A stretch of 64,000 bases of DNA, taken from NCBI GenBank assembly GCA_019636695.1, contig JAHBXD010000005.1, positions 62,001-126,000 of the forward strand, written 5' to 3'. The stretch is from Phycisphaeraceae bacterium (lineage in GTDB: Bacteria > Planctomycetota > Phycisphaerae > Phycisphaerales > UBA1924). Below are positions 8,117-16,662 of the stretch, one piece after another. Within the stretch, counting starts at the first letter, position 1, and each line of letters starts with the position of its first letter. The notes below the pieces were generated by a model, which worked only from the letters and a program-made list of their open reading frames with translations, ran no database searches and had not been told where the DNA came from. The translations under genes were made by a program, and so were the position numbers.

Positions 8117-9988
8117 ATGTCGGCAGAAGCACCCCGCCATTTCATTCAGCAGATCATCGAAGAACACAACGCCGAACAGGCTTGGGGTGTCTGGAACGAG
8201 CACGACGCCGGCCCGACCGATGCTCCCGGCCCTCTCGGGCAGGCCGCCAGGCAACGCTTGGGCAAGCCGCGCGTGCATACGCGCTTTCCACCCGAGCCGA
8301 ACGGCTATCTGCACGTCGGCCACTGCAAGTCCATCTGCCTCAACTACGGCTTGGCTCGACTGCACGGGGGCAAGTTCAACCTTCGTTTCGACGACACCAA
8401 TCCCGCGAAGGAAGAAGCCGAATACGTCGAAGCGATCATGCGCGATGTCCGCTGGCTCGGCGCCGAGTTCGACCCCGCGCTCGGCCCTTTCGGGGGCGGG
8501 CTGTTCTTCGCAAGCGACTATTTCGACACCATGTACGCCTACGCCGAAGAACTCGTCCGGAAAGGCAAGGCCTACGTCTGTGAACTCTCCGCCGATGAAG
8601 TCAGTCAACGCCGAGGCACGCCGAAACAACCGGCAACCAGCCCGTTCCGTGATCGCCCCGCGGAAGAGTCGCTTCGCCTGCTGCGCGAAATGCGCGACGG
8701 CCGACACTCCGAAGGCGCGATGACCCTGCGCGCGAAAATCGACCTAGCCAGCCCCAACTTCAACCTGCGCGATCCGGTCCTCTATCGCATCGTTCACGCA
8801 CACCATCACAATACCGGCGATAAATGGCACATCTATCCCATGTACGACTGGGCGCATGGCTTCGAAGATTCCATCGAGCACATCACCCATTCACTCTGCA
8901 CGCTCGAGTTTGAGAACCACCGCCCGCTCTACAACTGGTTCATCGACGCCGTGAATGATGGAAGAACCGCTGACGGTTCAGGCCCCTGGGGAAAGAAAAT
9001 CTGGCACAGCCGACAGATCGAGTTCGCCAAGCTCATCCCCAGCTACACCTTGCTCAGCAAGCGCAACCTCCTTCGCATGGTCAAAGAGAACATGGTCGAA
9101 TCGTGGGACGACCCGCGCATGCCCACCGTCAGCGGCATCCGCCGACGCGGATACACCCCCGAGGCCATCTGGGCCTTCTGCGAGGATATTGGCGTTACCA
9201 AGTTCGATAGCGTCATCGACGTCACACGACTCGAAAACGCCTGCCGGGACCATCTCAACAAAATTGCCCCGAGACGCATGGCCGTCCTCAACCCCCTTCG
9301 GGTCATCATCGAAAATTATCCCGAAGATCGCATCGAGCACTTCGACGTCCCGAACAACCCCGAAGACCCCTCCGCCGGCGTGCGGCAGGTGCCCTTCAGC
9401 CGCGAGATCCTCATCGAACGCGATGACTTCATGGAAGACCCACCCAAAAAATTCTTCCGACTTTCCCCTGGAAATGAGGTCCGTCTCCGCTGCGCATACT
9501 GGATTCGCTGCGAACGCGTCATCAAAGACGAAAACGGCAACATCACCGAACTCCGGTGCACCTACGACCCCGATACCCGAGGCGGCGAAAGCCCCCCACC
9601 CGGCCCCGACGGCGCGATCCGCAAGGTCAAGGCCACGCTCCACTGGGTCGATGCCGCCCGTGCTCTCCCCGCGACGGTGCGCCTTTACGACCGCCTCTTC
9701 ACAACCGAAGAACCCGGAAAGACGACCGGCAACCCGTTTGATGACCTCAATCCCGAAGCACTGCGTGTCCTTGCTGATGCCCGCGTGGAGCCTTCACTCG
9801 CCGGCATCACCCCCGACGAACCCCGCTGGGCCGATGGCATCCGCCGTTTCCAGTTCGAACGCCACGGCTATTTCTGCATCGATGTCCCCTCGTGGCGCGC
9901 CGACACACGGCCGTTCGCACAAGGCGCCCTGATCTTCAATCGCACCGTCACACTCAAAGACAGTTGGTCCAAGGCAGGCAAGAGTTGA
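8117..9988 (+). CDS. glnS: glutaminyl-tRNA synthetase
   Basis: The 623-residue class I synthetase charges tRNA-Gln directly. The class I HIGH signature appears as PPEPNGYLHVGHCKS near residues 57-71, followed by RFDDTNPAKEE and the KMSKS equivalent LLSKRNL. The MYDWAHGFEDSIEHITHSLCTLEF block separates GlnRS from GluRS. The anticodon-binding beta-barrel domains fill the C-terminal third and end in GALIFNRTVTLKDSW. An in-frame extension to 8072 exists, but ATG 8117 has GGAG (8108-8111) at a usable distance. Length is slightly above that of the E. coli enzyme. Confidence 0.96.
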   Translation: MSAEAPRHFIQQIIEEHNAEQAWGVWNEHDAGPTDAPGPLGQAARQRLGKPRVHTRFPPEPNGYLHVGHCKSICLNYGLARLHGGKFNLRFDDTNPAKEEAEYVEAIMRDVRWLGAEFDPALGPFGGGLFFASDYFDTMYAYAEELVRKGKAYVCELSADEVSQRRGTPKQPATSPFRDRPAEESLRLLREMRDGRHSEGAMTLRAKIDLASPNFNLRDPVLYRIVHAHHHNTGDKWHIYPMYDWAHGFEDSIEHITHSLCTLEFENHRPLYNWFIDAVNDGRTADGSGPWGKKIWHSRQIEFAKLIPSYTLLSKRNLLRMVKENMVESWDDPRMPTVSGIRRRGYTPEAIWAFCEDIGVTKFDSVIDVTRLENACRDHLNKIAPRRMAVLNPLRVIIENYPEDRIEHFDVPNNPEDPSAGVRQVPFSREILIERDDFMEDPPKKFFRLSPGNEVRLRCAYWIRCERVIKDENGNITELRCTYDPDTRGGESPPPGPDGAIRKVKATLHWVDAARALPATVRLYDRLFTTEEPGKTTGNPFDDLNPEALRVLADARVEPSLAGITPDEPRWADGIRRFQFERHGYFCIDVPSWRADTRPFAQGALIFNRTVTLKDSWSKAGKS

Positions 9989-10029
9989 GGCATTCGGTGT
10001 GCCCCCCGCGAGCACCCGCGCGCCAACCG

Positions 10030-10830
10030 TCACGCATCCCCATCATCCGTCGGCTCAGGAGCCTCGTCGCAAGTCGGCGTCGCCGGAAGATCGGGCCGCT
10101 CCAGCCGCATCAATCGCAACGTGGCCCGCAGATCTCGCGGAAACCCCGTTCGGACATCCAGGGGTTCCCCCGACACCGGATGCGCAAACGCCAGCCGATG
10201 AGCATGCAGCGCCAGGCGTGGTGAGGCCTGCCTCGCTGCTCGCGGCCCATACAGCGGGTCACCCAGCACCGGACAGCCGATGGCGTCCATATGCACGCGG
10301 ATCTGATGCAATCGCCCGGTGACCGGTCGACATTCGAGCACCGAGGCGACCTCGCTCGTCCCGAGCACGCGATAGGCCGTGAGCGCGGGCTTGCCCGACC
10401 GGACAACACGCGCAGCGCTGGCCTGTGTGTAGCGTCCGGTCGAGACGACCTGCTCCGCCAGGTTCAGCCGAACCACCCCGCTCGTGCGCTTCGGGCGCTT
10501 CCAGACAATCGCCCAATAGAACTTCCGCACGACCCGCTGCTCAAACGCCCGGCGTAGCCCCTCATACGCCTCGATACTCAACGCGACAGCCAGCAGGCCG
10601 CTCGTTTCGGCATCCAGGCGATGCACCAGGCCGAAATCGCGTGCAGCCCCCAGATTCTGGAGTCTTGCACCGTACCTTGCAAAAAGCCCGTTGAGCAGCG
10701 ACCCGCGATCATGCCCGATGCCCGGCTGCGTGACAAGCCGCGCTGGCTTGGCCACCACGAGCAGGTGCTCATCCTCGTGATGCACCTTGTACGTCACCCG
10801 CTCGTTTTGTTCTATGGAAAATGAACTCAT
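10030..10830 (-). CDS. RluA-family pseudouridine synthase
   Basis: The 266-residue protein isomerises uridines in rRNA or tRNA. The catalytic motif is HRLDAETSG (Asp near residue 72), preceded by DEHLLVVAKPARLVTQPG and followed by ALTAYRVLG, GRLHQIRVHM and GDPLYG, all typical of RluA-type enzymes. No S4 domain is present, so it resembles the RluA/RluC catalytic core alone; the exact target cannot be told from sequence. The C-terminus carries an acidic 15-residue tail. The next minus-strand gene upstream, a UbiA-like protein, ends 30 bp before it, so an operon is likely. Confidence 0.93.
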   Translation of the reverse strand: MSSFSIEQNERVTYKVHHEDEHLLVVAKPARLVTQPGIGHDRGSLLNGLFARYGARLQNLGAARDFGLVHRLDAETSGLLAVALSIEAYEGLRRAFEQRVVRKFYWAIVWKRPKRTSGVVRLNLAEQVVSTGRYTQASAARVVRSGKPALTAYRVLGTSEVASVLECRPVTGRLHQIRVHMDAIGCPVLGDPLYGPRAARQASPRLALHAHRLAFAHPVSGEPLDVRTGFPRDLRATLRLMRLERPDLPATPTCDEAPEPTDDGDA

Positions 10831-10860
10831 GCCATCCCAAGTCTACGAAACCCCGGGCTA

Positions 10861-11841
10861 TCACCGCCGATATCCCGCAGGCTCTTCAAGCAGCCCGTAC
10901 CACTCGCGCAGAAACGTCATACCCGCGAACCCGACGACCGCGAGCGCCGTCAGAATCCAACCCTCCGTCAGATGACCACCCGCAAAGAGCCACACGCAGC
11001 CGTAGAGCGTCAGCCACAACGCCCCATACCGCCAGACCTTCTCGGCGGCACGTGGCCCGATCCCGGTCGCCGCGACCCGACGCTGGCACCAGAGCACGCA
11101 CAACCCGGCCAGAACCGCGATCCATAACGCCGCCGTACCGGGCACCCATTCGGGCCACACCGCACCCTCTTCTTTCCTCGCCCAGGCCAGCGCCAGAAGC
11201 ACCCCCGACCAGAACGCCCACCCCAAGGAAGCCACCACCATCGCCCGGCGCGAAATCTTGGGCGTCTTCCTTGCCAGCGCGTAGCTGACGCCGAACACCA
11301 GAACGCAGTGCGTCAGCACCACCCAGACCGGCCAGAGAAAGCGGATCTGCACGTTGGGAACCAGCATGTGCCCGGCATAAATAAGCCCAAGCACCACCAT
11401 CCCGATCCCCGGGACAAACTTGGCTGCCGCGTTGAACAGGATGATCAGCGCTGCCAGCGCCAGCGTCAGCACGGTCGCCTCGGTGCCGAATGGGGCCGCC
11501 CCCAATACCGCCGTGATCAACGTGACCGCGACCACCGTCACCGCTGTCGAGGCCGAGACCTTGCCGCTGGGCATCGGCCTGTCCGGGCGCATCGCCCGAT
11601 CGCGGCGTGCATCCAGCAGGTCGTTCATGCATACGCCATAGGCAAATAACCCCACCGCCGCCAAGGCCGCCGCGGGAAGCACCAGCCAGAGGGATCCGGT
11701 TTTCACAAAGTCCGCCCCGACCTCGGCGTCGTTGGCCCGCGTCCACAAAATCACGAACCAGACATTCCCGACCGCGGCAAATGCGCTCGACACCCGCGTC
11801 AGGTGCAGAATCGGCGCCATCCTGGCAAGCCATCGTCTCAT
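10861..11841 (-). CDS. UbiA-like prenyltransferase family membrane protein
   Basis: The 326-residue protein has about eight hydrophobic segments. UbiA enzymes transfer isoprenyl chains to aromatic or other acceptors in the membrane. The first Asp-rich motif, NDLLDARRDRAMRPDRPMPSG (NDxxDxxxD...RPxRPxPSG), is canonical. The second Asp motif expected in the cytoplasmic loop between later helices is not evident: that region reads SYALARKTPKISRRAM. The substrate is unknown, and it could be a divergent or non-catalytic member. ATG 11841 was chosen over the longer frame (to 11967) because -10-like TACCAT (complement of 11849-11854) lies 7 nt upstream. It is divergent from ribH. Confidence 0.8.
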   Translation of the reverse strand: MRRWLARMAPILHLTRVSSAFAAVGNVWFVILWTRANDAEVGADFVKTGSLWLVLPAAALAAVGLFAYGVCMNDLLDARRDRAMRPDRPMPSGKVSASTAVTVVAVTLITAVLGAAPFGTEATVLTLALAALIILFNAAAKFVPGIGMVVLGLIYAGHMLVPNVQIRFLWPVWVVLTHCVLVFGVSYALARKTPKISRRAMVVASLGWAFWSGVLLALAWARKEEGAVWPEWVPGTAALWIAVLAGLCVLWCQRRVAATGIGPRAAEKVWRYGALWLTLYGCVWLFAGGHLTEGWILTALAVVGFAGMTFLREWYGLLEEPAGYRR

Positions 11842-11930
11842 GCGTGCGATGGTACGGGGGTCTTCCCTTGTGCGCGGCAAAGAACGCCCGGGACGCACAA
11901 ACTCGCCAAACACCCCTACCATCCCGGCCC
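11842..11930. promoter_or_regulatory. divergent promoter region between ubiA-like gene and ribH
   Basis: This 89-bp gap holds two outward-facing TACCAT hexamers: minus strand at 11849-11854 (7 nt before the UbiA-like ATG) and plus strand at 11917-11922 (8 nt before the ribH ATG). No Shine-Dalgarno sequence is seen for either gene, so both messages are predicted to be leaderless. Confidence 0.5.
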
Positions 11931-12482
11931 ATGTCCGACCCCCCGTCGCACCATACGCCATCCCCACCGCCGCCCGTGGCCATTGTCGTAAGCCGATACC
12001 ACGGCGCGATCACCTCGCGTCTGCTTGACGGCGCGGTCGAGGCATACACCCGCCGCGGGGGGGTGCACGACAATCTCGGCATCGTGGATGCCCCGGGTTC
12101 GTATGAACTTGTCGCCCTTGCGCTGGCCGCGGCGAACACCCAGGTCTTTGCCGGGGTGCTGGCGTTGGGCTGCATCGTGCGAGGCGAAACTTCGCACGAC
12201 CGCGTATTGGCTGACGCCATCGCCAAGGGGCTTCTGGATGTCACGCTGGCGACAGGCAAGCCTGTTTCCTTCGGCGTGCTGACGGTTGAAACCACAGCGC
12301 AGGCGTTGGAACGTGCCGGGGGTGGATCGGGCAACAAGGGCGAAGAAGGCATGCTGGCTCTGCTCGATTCGATTCGAGCCGCCGAGGCGATCGCCGCCGC
12401 CGATTCTTCGCGTACGCCCGGCGCGGCAACGGTTTCGATCCATCGGACCATCGCCAAACTCGGCGGGGCGGGTTCGGCATGA
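11931..12482 (+). CDS. ribH: 6,7-dimethyl-8-ribityllumazine synthase
   Basis: The 183-residue protein catalyses the penultimate step of riboflavin synthesis, condensing the pyrimidine and dihydroxybutanone phosphate. Visible family motifs are VAIVVSRYHGAIT (ligand-binding aromatic, here Tyr), APGSYELVALA, ALGCIVRGETSHDRVLA with the catalytic His in TSHD, and SFGVLTVET. A 12-residue loop rich in Gly near residue 130 (GGGSGNKGEEG) includes the GNKG motif. TACCAT at 11917-11922 predicts a leaderless start. The last four bases (ATGA) overlap the start of nusB, so translation is probably coupled. Confidence 0.95.
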   Translation: MSDPPSHHTPSPPPPVAIVVSRYHGAITSRLLDGAVEAYTRRGGVHDNLGIVDAPGSYELVALALAAANTQVFAGVLALGCIVRGETSHDRVLADAIAKGLLDVTLATGKPVSFGVLTVETTAQALERAGGGSGNKGEEGMLALLDSIRAAEAIAAADSSRTPGAATVSIHRTIAKLGGAGSA

Positions 12483-13090
12483 GCGTCAGGCGTGAAGTTC
12501 GCGAGCTTGCTTATGAGCACCTGTACGCCCTCGACGACCGGCTCGGGATGCGTCGTCCGGTCTTTGAGACGATGGCCATGGAGGGGCTGCTGACCCCAGA
12601 CGAGCGCCTGATCGCGCATTCGATCGCTGCGCGAAAGCTGGCGATGCAAATGCTGTATCAGCTCGATCAACAGCCGGTAGCCCGGCAGCCGACCGGCGCA
12701 CAACAAGACGTGCTTTCGACACTCGGGCAGGTCGACGATCTCGGCCCGATGCAGTTTGAGCGCGTGGCGGAGTTGGTGCTCCGCGCGTATCGCACGAGGC
12801 ATGAGAGCGACCTCGCCATGGAGCGCCTGGCCCCGACATGGCCCGCAAGCCGACAACCCGCGATCGATCGGGCGATTCTGCGAATGAGCCACGCCGAATT
12901 GGTTGAAGCGAGCACCCCAGCGCGCGTGGTGGTGAACGAGGCCGTGGAACTCGCGAAGCGATTCAGCACCGAGCGGTCCCCGACGTTCATCAACGGTCTG
13001 CTCGGGAAACTGATGCCTCGCGAAGCAGCCCGCGGCGATGCCATTGAGAGCGGAAATCGCGACCAAGATAAGCCCAAGCCACCTGTATAG
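12479..13090 (+). CDS. nusB: transcription antitermination factor NusB, with N-terminal extension
   Basis: The 203-residue all-helical protein fits NusB, which binds boxA RNA together with ribosomal protein S10 in rRNA antitermination. The NusB core begins near residue 48 (AARKLAMQMLYQLDQ) and continues through RQPAIDRAILRMSHAEL, VVNEAVELAKRF and SPTFINGLLGKL. Typical NusB proteins are about 140-150 residues; here about 45 residues precede the core. They contain a second copy-like segment, REVRELAYEHLYALDD, resembling the core's first helix. The start overlaps the ribH stop (ATGA), and ribH-nusB pairing is widespread in bacteria. The last 20 residues are charged and not conserved. Confidence 0.88.
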   Translation: MSVRREVRELAYEHLYALDDRLGMRRPVFETMAMEGLLTPDERLIAHSIAARKLAMQMLYQLDQQPVARQPTGAQQDVLSTLGQVDDLGPMQFERVAELVLRAYRTRHESDLAMERLAPTWPASRQPAIDRAILRMSHAELVEASTPARVVVNEAVELAKRFSTERSPTFINGLLGKLMPREAARGDAIESGNRDQDKPKPPV

Positions 13091-13709
13091 CGTGCCCTTG
13101 CGAGCAAGCAGCGGAGCCGGCGCCATCTGCCGCGCGTTCGCCCTTTGCGCCTGAGCCGTGTGCGAAAGGTCGTTCCGCACCGGTTGCGCCGCGATGCCTT
13201 CGGACTTGCGGCACCCAAGTAACACGATGGAGCCAAGTGCGGATGCGTCATCGCACGGATGCATGGGCATCCGGGGAATGGTGTTTTCGAGTTCGCCATG
13301 GTCCATCTCACGATTATGTGGAACGCCGGAGCGAGCATACCTCCATATTTTTGTGTAGTTCTTCGGCCCGGTCTTCGATGGGGTGTTGTCCGCAGAACTG
13401 CTCGTATGAATGGGTTTCATATGCATGAAGTATGGAAAATGAAAGGGTATATGTCAAGTATCTGAAAGGTTTTTTGTCGGTTATTTTTGATATCGGTGAG
13501 GGCAGGTCAATGCACTCGGCGACATGCTTCCCAGATCCGCCCCGCGACGTAGTCCGATAATCAAGAGACTGGGGTTCTCTGACCCCTTTCTGGAGCCTCT
13601 GGATGGCATTTTGGGAGGGTTGGTGAATCTGGGAATGGCTGTAGAGGGCGTCGGAACGCTCATTCGTAAAAAACCCCATGACATTGCCTAGGGAAATCAT
13701 TCCCTACCA
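13091..13709. other. non-coding stretch with an AT-richer core
   Basis: No credible gene was found in these 619 bp. From about 13300 to 13500 the base composition drops well below the neighbourhood, with runs such as TTTTTTG and TTATTTTTG. The minus-strand frame 13314-13700 shows no family features and is probably chance. A small hairpin (GGGGT/ACCCC around 13573-13589, then TTT) could terminate nusB transcription. An unrecognised small RNA or decayed gene cannot be excluded. Confidence 0.4.
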
Positions 13710-13738
13710 TTGACAGCGGTATGATCGTCGAGTAGATT
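13710..13738 (+). promoter_or_regulatory. sigma70-like promoter of the PTPGA-tailed protein gene
   Basis: -35 TTGACA (13710-13715), a 17-bp spacer, -10 TAGATT (13733-13738). The predicted start near 13745 gives a leader of about 200 nt before the ATG at 13944. The leader contains a GC-rich hairpin (CCGCACGG/CCGTGCGG around 13762-13788). Confidence 0.6.
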
Positions 13739-13943
13739 CTGCGTTCTGAGAGGAGAGTTCCGCACGGCGTCGTGGGGACGGCCGTGCGGGCAAAGCGTGT
13801 TCCGCATCTCAAGAGAGACCTGAGTCGGATTCGCATTTCGGTGTTGTGCCTGGCGGTTCGCAATCGTCGGTGTGTACCGGCGAGTGCTTGCTGTGCGTAC
13901 GGGTCGCTGCGCGCGATCTCGTCATCTATTTGGGAGAGTAGAC

Positions 13944-14708
13944 ATGAGTACACGGGTATTGGCAGGGTTGGCAACGCTGACCGCAGCGGCGCTGCCGGCT
14001 TTGGGCTCTGGGGTGCTGTGGAACAACGGCCCCTTTGTGACGCATCCCGGGTTGCACACCAGCGGTGCGGACATCAGCCGCCTTCAGAATGTGTCGCTGG
14101 GTGACACGACACTGGGGTTCTCGGGGCATCTGCCCACCTTCCGTATCGCGGATGACTTCACGGTGCCGACCGGTCAGACGTGGACGGTTCAGGGCGTTCA
14201 CGTTTTCTCGTATCGCACGGGAAACACCACCGGGTTGACGGGCGGCAACGTGCGCATCTGGCAGGGCGATCCGGGCGCGGGCGGAACGATCGTGTACGAC
14301 GGCAGCGCCGTCAACACACTGGTCAGCTCGACGTTTGCGAATGCCTATCGCATTTCAGAGAACGCGGCAAACCCCAACGGGGACGTTGCACGTCCGATTT
14401 TCGACAGCCTGCTTTCCATTCCGAACGTGGTGCTCGGCCCCGGCCAGTATTGGGTTGACTGGCAGCTTGACCCCGCACCGCTGACTACGGTCTTTCTCCC
14501 TCCGGTGACGATCAGCGGACAGGGGAACACGGCCGCCGGTGGAGCAGCGCGCCAATCGAATGCCGGCAACTGGTCAGCCCAACTTGTTGATAGTGGTAAC
14601 GGCAATCCTAAGGACATGCCGTTCATCCTGATCGGTGTGCCCACGCCGGGCGCCATCGCCGTCTTCGGTCTTGCGGGCATCGCGGCCTGCCGCCGCCGGC
14701 GTGCGTAA
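13944..14708 (+). CDS. secreted protein with PTPGA-type (PEP-CTERM-like) sorting tail
   Basis: The 254-residue protein has a signal peptide (residues 1-22, ending in ALG-SG), a beta-rich exported domain with no Cys, and a C-terminal sorting region. That tail reads VPTPGAIAVFGLAGIAACRRRRA: a short PTPGA motif, a hydrophobic helix, then an Arg cluster. This is the Phycisphaerae variant of the PEP-CTERM signal processed by exosortase-type systems. The body (DDFTVPTGQTWTVQGVHVF, GGNVRIWQGDPGAGG) resembles other uncharacterised PEP-CTERM exported proteins, and no enzymatic motif is seen. GGGAG (13931-13935) supports the ATG. A strong promoter lies upstream and a terminator downstream, so it is monocistronic. 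Confidence 0.85.
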   Translation: MSTRVLAGLATLTAAALPALGSGVLWNNGPFVTHPGLHTSGADISRLQNVSLGDTTLGFSGHLPTFRIADDFTVPTGQTWTVQGVHVFSYRTGNTTGLTGGNVRIWQGDPGAGGTIVYDGSAVNTLVSSTFANAYRISENAANPNGDVARPIFDSLLSIPNVVLGPGQYWVDWQLDPAPLTTVFLPPVTISGQGNTAAGGAARQSNAGNWSAQLVDSGNGNPKDMPFILIGVPTPGAIAVFGLAGIAACRRRRA

Positions 14709-14746
14709 GCCATCCTGTACCCTTCTCTTTGTGCACCATTCACGAC

Positions 14747-14783
14747 CCGGCGTGAGCGAATTCTCGTTCACGCCGGTTTTTGT
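14747..14783 (+). terminator. rho-independent terminator
   Basis: Perfect 9-bp stem CCGGCGTGA (14747-14755) with TCACGCCGG (14768-14776), a 12-nt loop, then TTTTTG. It lies 38 bp past the stop codon of the PTPGA-tailed protein gene. Confidence 0.85.
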
Positions 14784-14962
14784 TGACGGACTTGTCTATT
14801 CCAACATTGGGCTGAAGTTTGTTCCGCATCCGTCTTGGCGCAAAATCGACGGACGATAGGCGCCCATGTCATACGGTCGGGCCAGGTGCCCTTGCGAGAA
14901 GGTGTGAAACCACCGCCGCGAAGCCCAACGCTCGCCATAGCGGGGTTCACGCACGAACAGCG

Positions 14963-15712
14963 TCAAGGCCCCCACCACTCGATAACCTGCCGAGCGGCCT
15001 GGAGAGGATCGGGAACGCCGGTGAGATCGAGCGTGACCGGACGACTCCAACCGAAGGTCACCAACGCCGCGGCGTAGGCGTCTCTTTCGAGCCTCCCTCC
15101 GGCGGATCCTGGGGCAACCCTTCCGGAGTGGCCAAGGTCGGTCAGGCGTGCGGCGGCAAGTCGTCGGGCTGTCGCCCCTACGGCGATGGCAGGATCGGCC
15201 CCCGCGCCAAGCACGGCAGCGGGGTCAAGACCCACGGCAAGACCGGGATAGTCGTTTTCGACAACCGGCCAAGCATGATCGGCAACCGTAACACCGTGGC
15301 GATCGGCGGCACGAGCGATTTCAGGAAGCACCACCGGGAGCGCATCGGGCGGGAGCGCAAGGCTTACGACTGGATCTGCGATGCCGAAGTCACGGAGATC
15401 AGCGGTCATCGCGCATGCGGCGTGTACGGCATCGAGTGCCCGATCGACGCCGGATGGGTCGCGGAAATGGCCCAGGGGAATCCACAGGTCAAGACCCGCG
15501 ATGCGTAATGCAGCGCGACGGAGCAACGCCGCGAGATCTTTTCGGGCGGAACGATCGAGTGCACGCGGGCGCAGTTGGGGATGCGTGGAATCGAGTTGGA
15601 CCGCATGCACGTTGAAGGCGGCGATGGAGTCGATGATCGACCGAGCCGAGTGTCGTTCGGCCGGGGGCGCGAGACCGCGCATCGAGAGGGCAAGAGGAGG
15701 CCTGGGAATCAC
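14963..15712 (-). CDS. sugar phosphate isomerase/epimerase-like TIM-barrel protein
   Basis: The protein of about 249 residues resembles the AP endonuclease family 2/xylose isomerase-like TIM-barrel fold. Segments that fit include an opening strand (RPPLALSMRGL), FNVHAVQLDSTHPQLRPR (barrel strand 2 motif), ALRIAGLDLWIP, then DHAWPVVENDYPGLAVGLDPAAVLGAG and ARLTDLGHSGRVAPGSAGG, which match the late-strand metal-site regions (usually E, D, H, E). Several typical Glu ligands are replaced, so activity is uncertain. The frame is open to 15829. GTG 15712 is used here because it opens just before the first strand; ATG 15682 is another option. No specific substrate can be named. Confidence 0.7.
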   Translation of the reverse strand: MIPRPPLALSMRGLAPPAERHSARSIIDSIAAFNVHAVQLDSTHPQLRPRALDRSARKDLAALLRRAALRIAGLDLWIPLGHFRDPSGVDRALDAVHAACAMTADLRDFGIADPVVSLALPPDALPVVLPEIARAADRHGVTVADHAWPVVENDYPGLAVGLDPAAVLGAGADPAIAVGATARRLAAARLTDLGHSGRVAPGSAGGRLERDAYAAALVTFGWSRPVTLDLTGVPDPLQAARQVIEWWGP

Positions 15713-15807
15713 GCTCTGATTCTTGGCGACACAAACGCTCCGGGATTCGCGCTGGGATATGCTCGACGGAGGTTGCCTCGGGCACGCCAAAGGGGGAAAC
15801 GCCGGGC

Positions 15808-16461
15808 ATGACACCGCCGGCAGGAGCAACGCGACGCAGGGTGCTGGTGCTCAGTCCATGGCTGCGCGGACGGCGGATCGTTCGTCTACTGGTATTGGGC
15901 CATCCCGGGCCGGTTCTGGAGGAGGTTGAGTGGATGCTGTCGCATCATCCTGAGGTGTTCGGGCCCGGGTCGCGGACATCGCGATATGCCGCGGCTGAAG
16001 ATATCCGGCAGATGCCGACTCGGGTCGCTTCGGAAAGGCACCGGCGGGTCTTGGTTGAACGGGTGGTGTTTGACGTGCTGCACGAGAACCGGCAACTGCC
16101 GGATGGCCGAGCCTTGCGCGGGGCAGGGGCGAAGTGGCTCTTTGTGGTTGATGATCCGCATCGGATCGCGGGGACGGGCCTGCGGGTGAGTGTGCGGCAG
16201 CTTGCCGAGCGCCTTGATCGGATGGCGGATCACGCGATCGAGCTCTCGGGTGAGCCTTCGATCGGCATGCTCGATGGGCGTGCATTGGTAGAACATCCCG
16301 AGGAGACATCCAGAGCGTTGGCGGAGTGGCTCGGGCTGGCGTCGTGTCCGGTGGCGCAGCGACTCGATACACGGTGGCTGGAGAAACAAGCAGAACTCGC
16401 CGAAATTCACACCTATGCGACGGAGGTGATCGGTCGGCATGCGATTCGGATCGCCGGGTGA
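15808..16461 (+). CDS. sulfotransferase-like protein, degenerate
   Basis: The 217-residue protein has no confident family match. Its C-terminal half (DGRALVEHPEETSRALAEWLGL) resembles the segment after the core of bacterial sulfotransferases, where a V-x-DP-E...L-x-FLGL pattern is common. The N-terminus (IVRLLVLGHPGPVLEEVEWMLSHHPEVFG) looks like the PAPS-binding start (PRSGTT...L..HP), but the Gly-Thr-rich P-loop is lost. It may therefore be a divergent or inactive relative; this is inference. The start is uncertain because the upstream region overlaps the possible 5' end of the divergent TIM-barrel gene. No clear ribosome-binding site. Confidence 0.55.
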   Translation: MTPPAGATRRRVLVLSPWLRGRRIVRLLVLGHPGPVLEEVEWMLSHHPEVFGPGSRTSRYAAAEDIRQMPTRVASERHRRVLVERVVFDVLHENRQLPDGRALRGAGAKWLFVVDDPHRIAGTGLRVSVRQLAERLDRMADHAIELSGEPSIGMLDGRALVEHPEETSRALAEWLGLASCPVAQRLDTRWLEKQAELAEIHTYATEVIGRHAIRIAG

Positions 16462-16662
16462 TGCAGCGGGTGCGAGCGGGGCATCAAGCGCTCATCCGTA
16501 GGCCCATCACTGGCCGAAAGATGTTCCGTGGCTGGGCCTTGCATTCCCCGATGCGGCGCAGAGCAGGTGGGTCGCGCGTGCCGCGAGCAAGGCGCTCTGC
16601 GTGAGCAAAGCGGCTGAGTCTTGGATTTTTCTGAAGCGGAGACGAATCGACGGACACAGGCC

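Noticed and set aside
10886-13426. A very long minus-strand open frame (846 codons) across the UbiA-like, ribH and nusB genes.
   Set aside because: It runs antisense to ribH and nusB and out of frame with the UbiA-like gene, all of which have clear family motifs. Long stop-free antisense frames are expected at this GC content.
13314-13700. A 128-codon minus-strand frame in the AT-richer gap before the PTPGA-tailed protein gene.
   Set aside because: No ribosome-binding site, no family features and an odd composition. It is kept only as a remark about the region.
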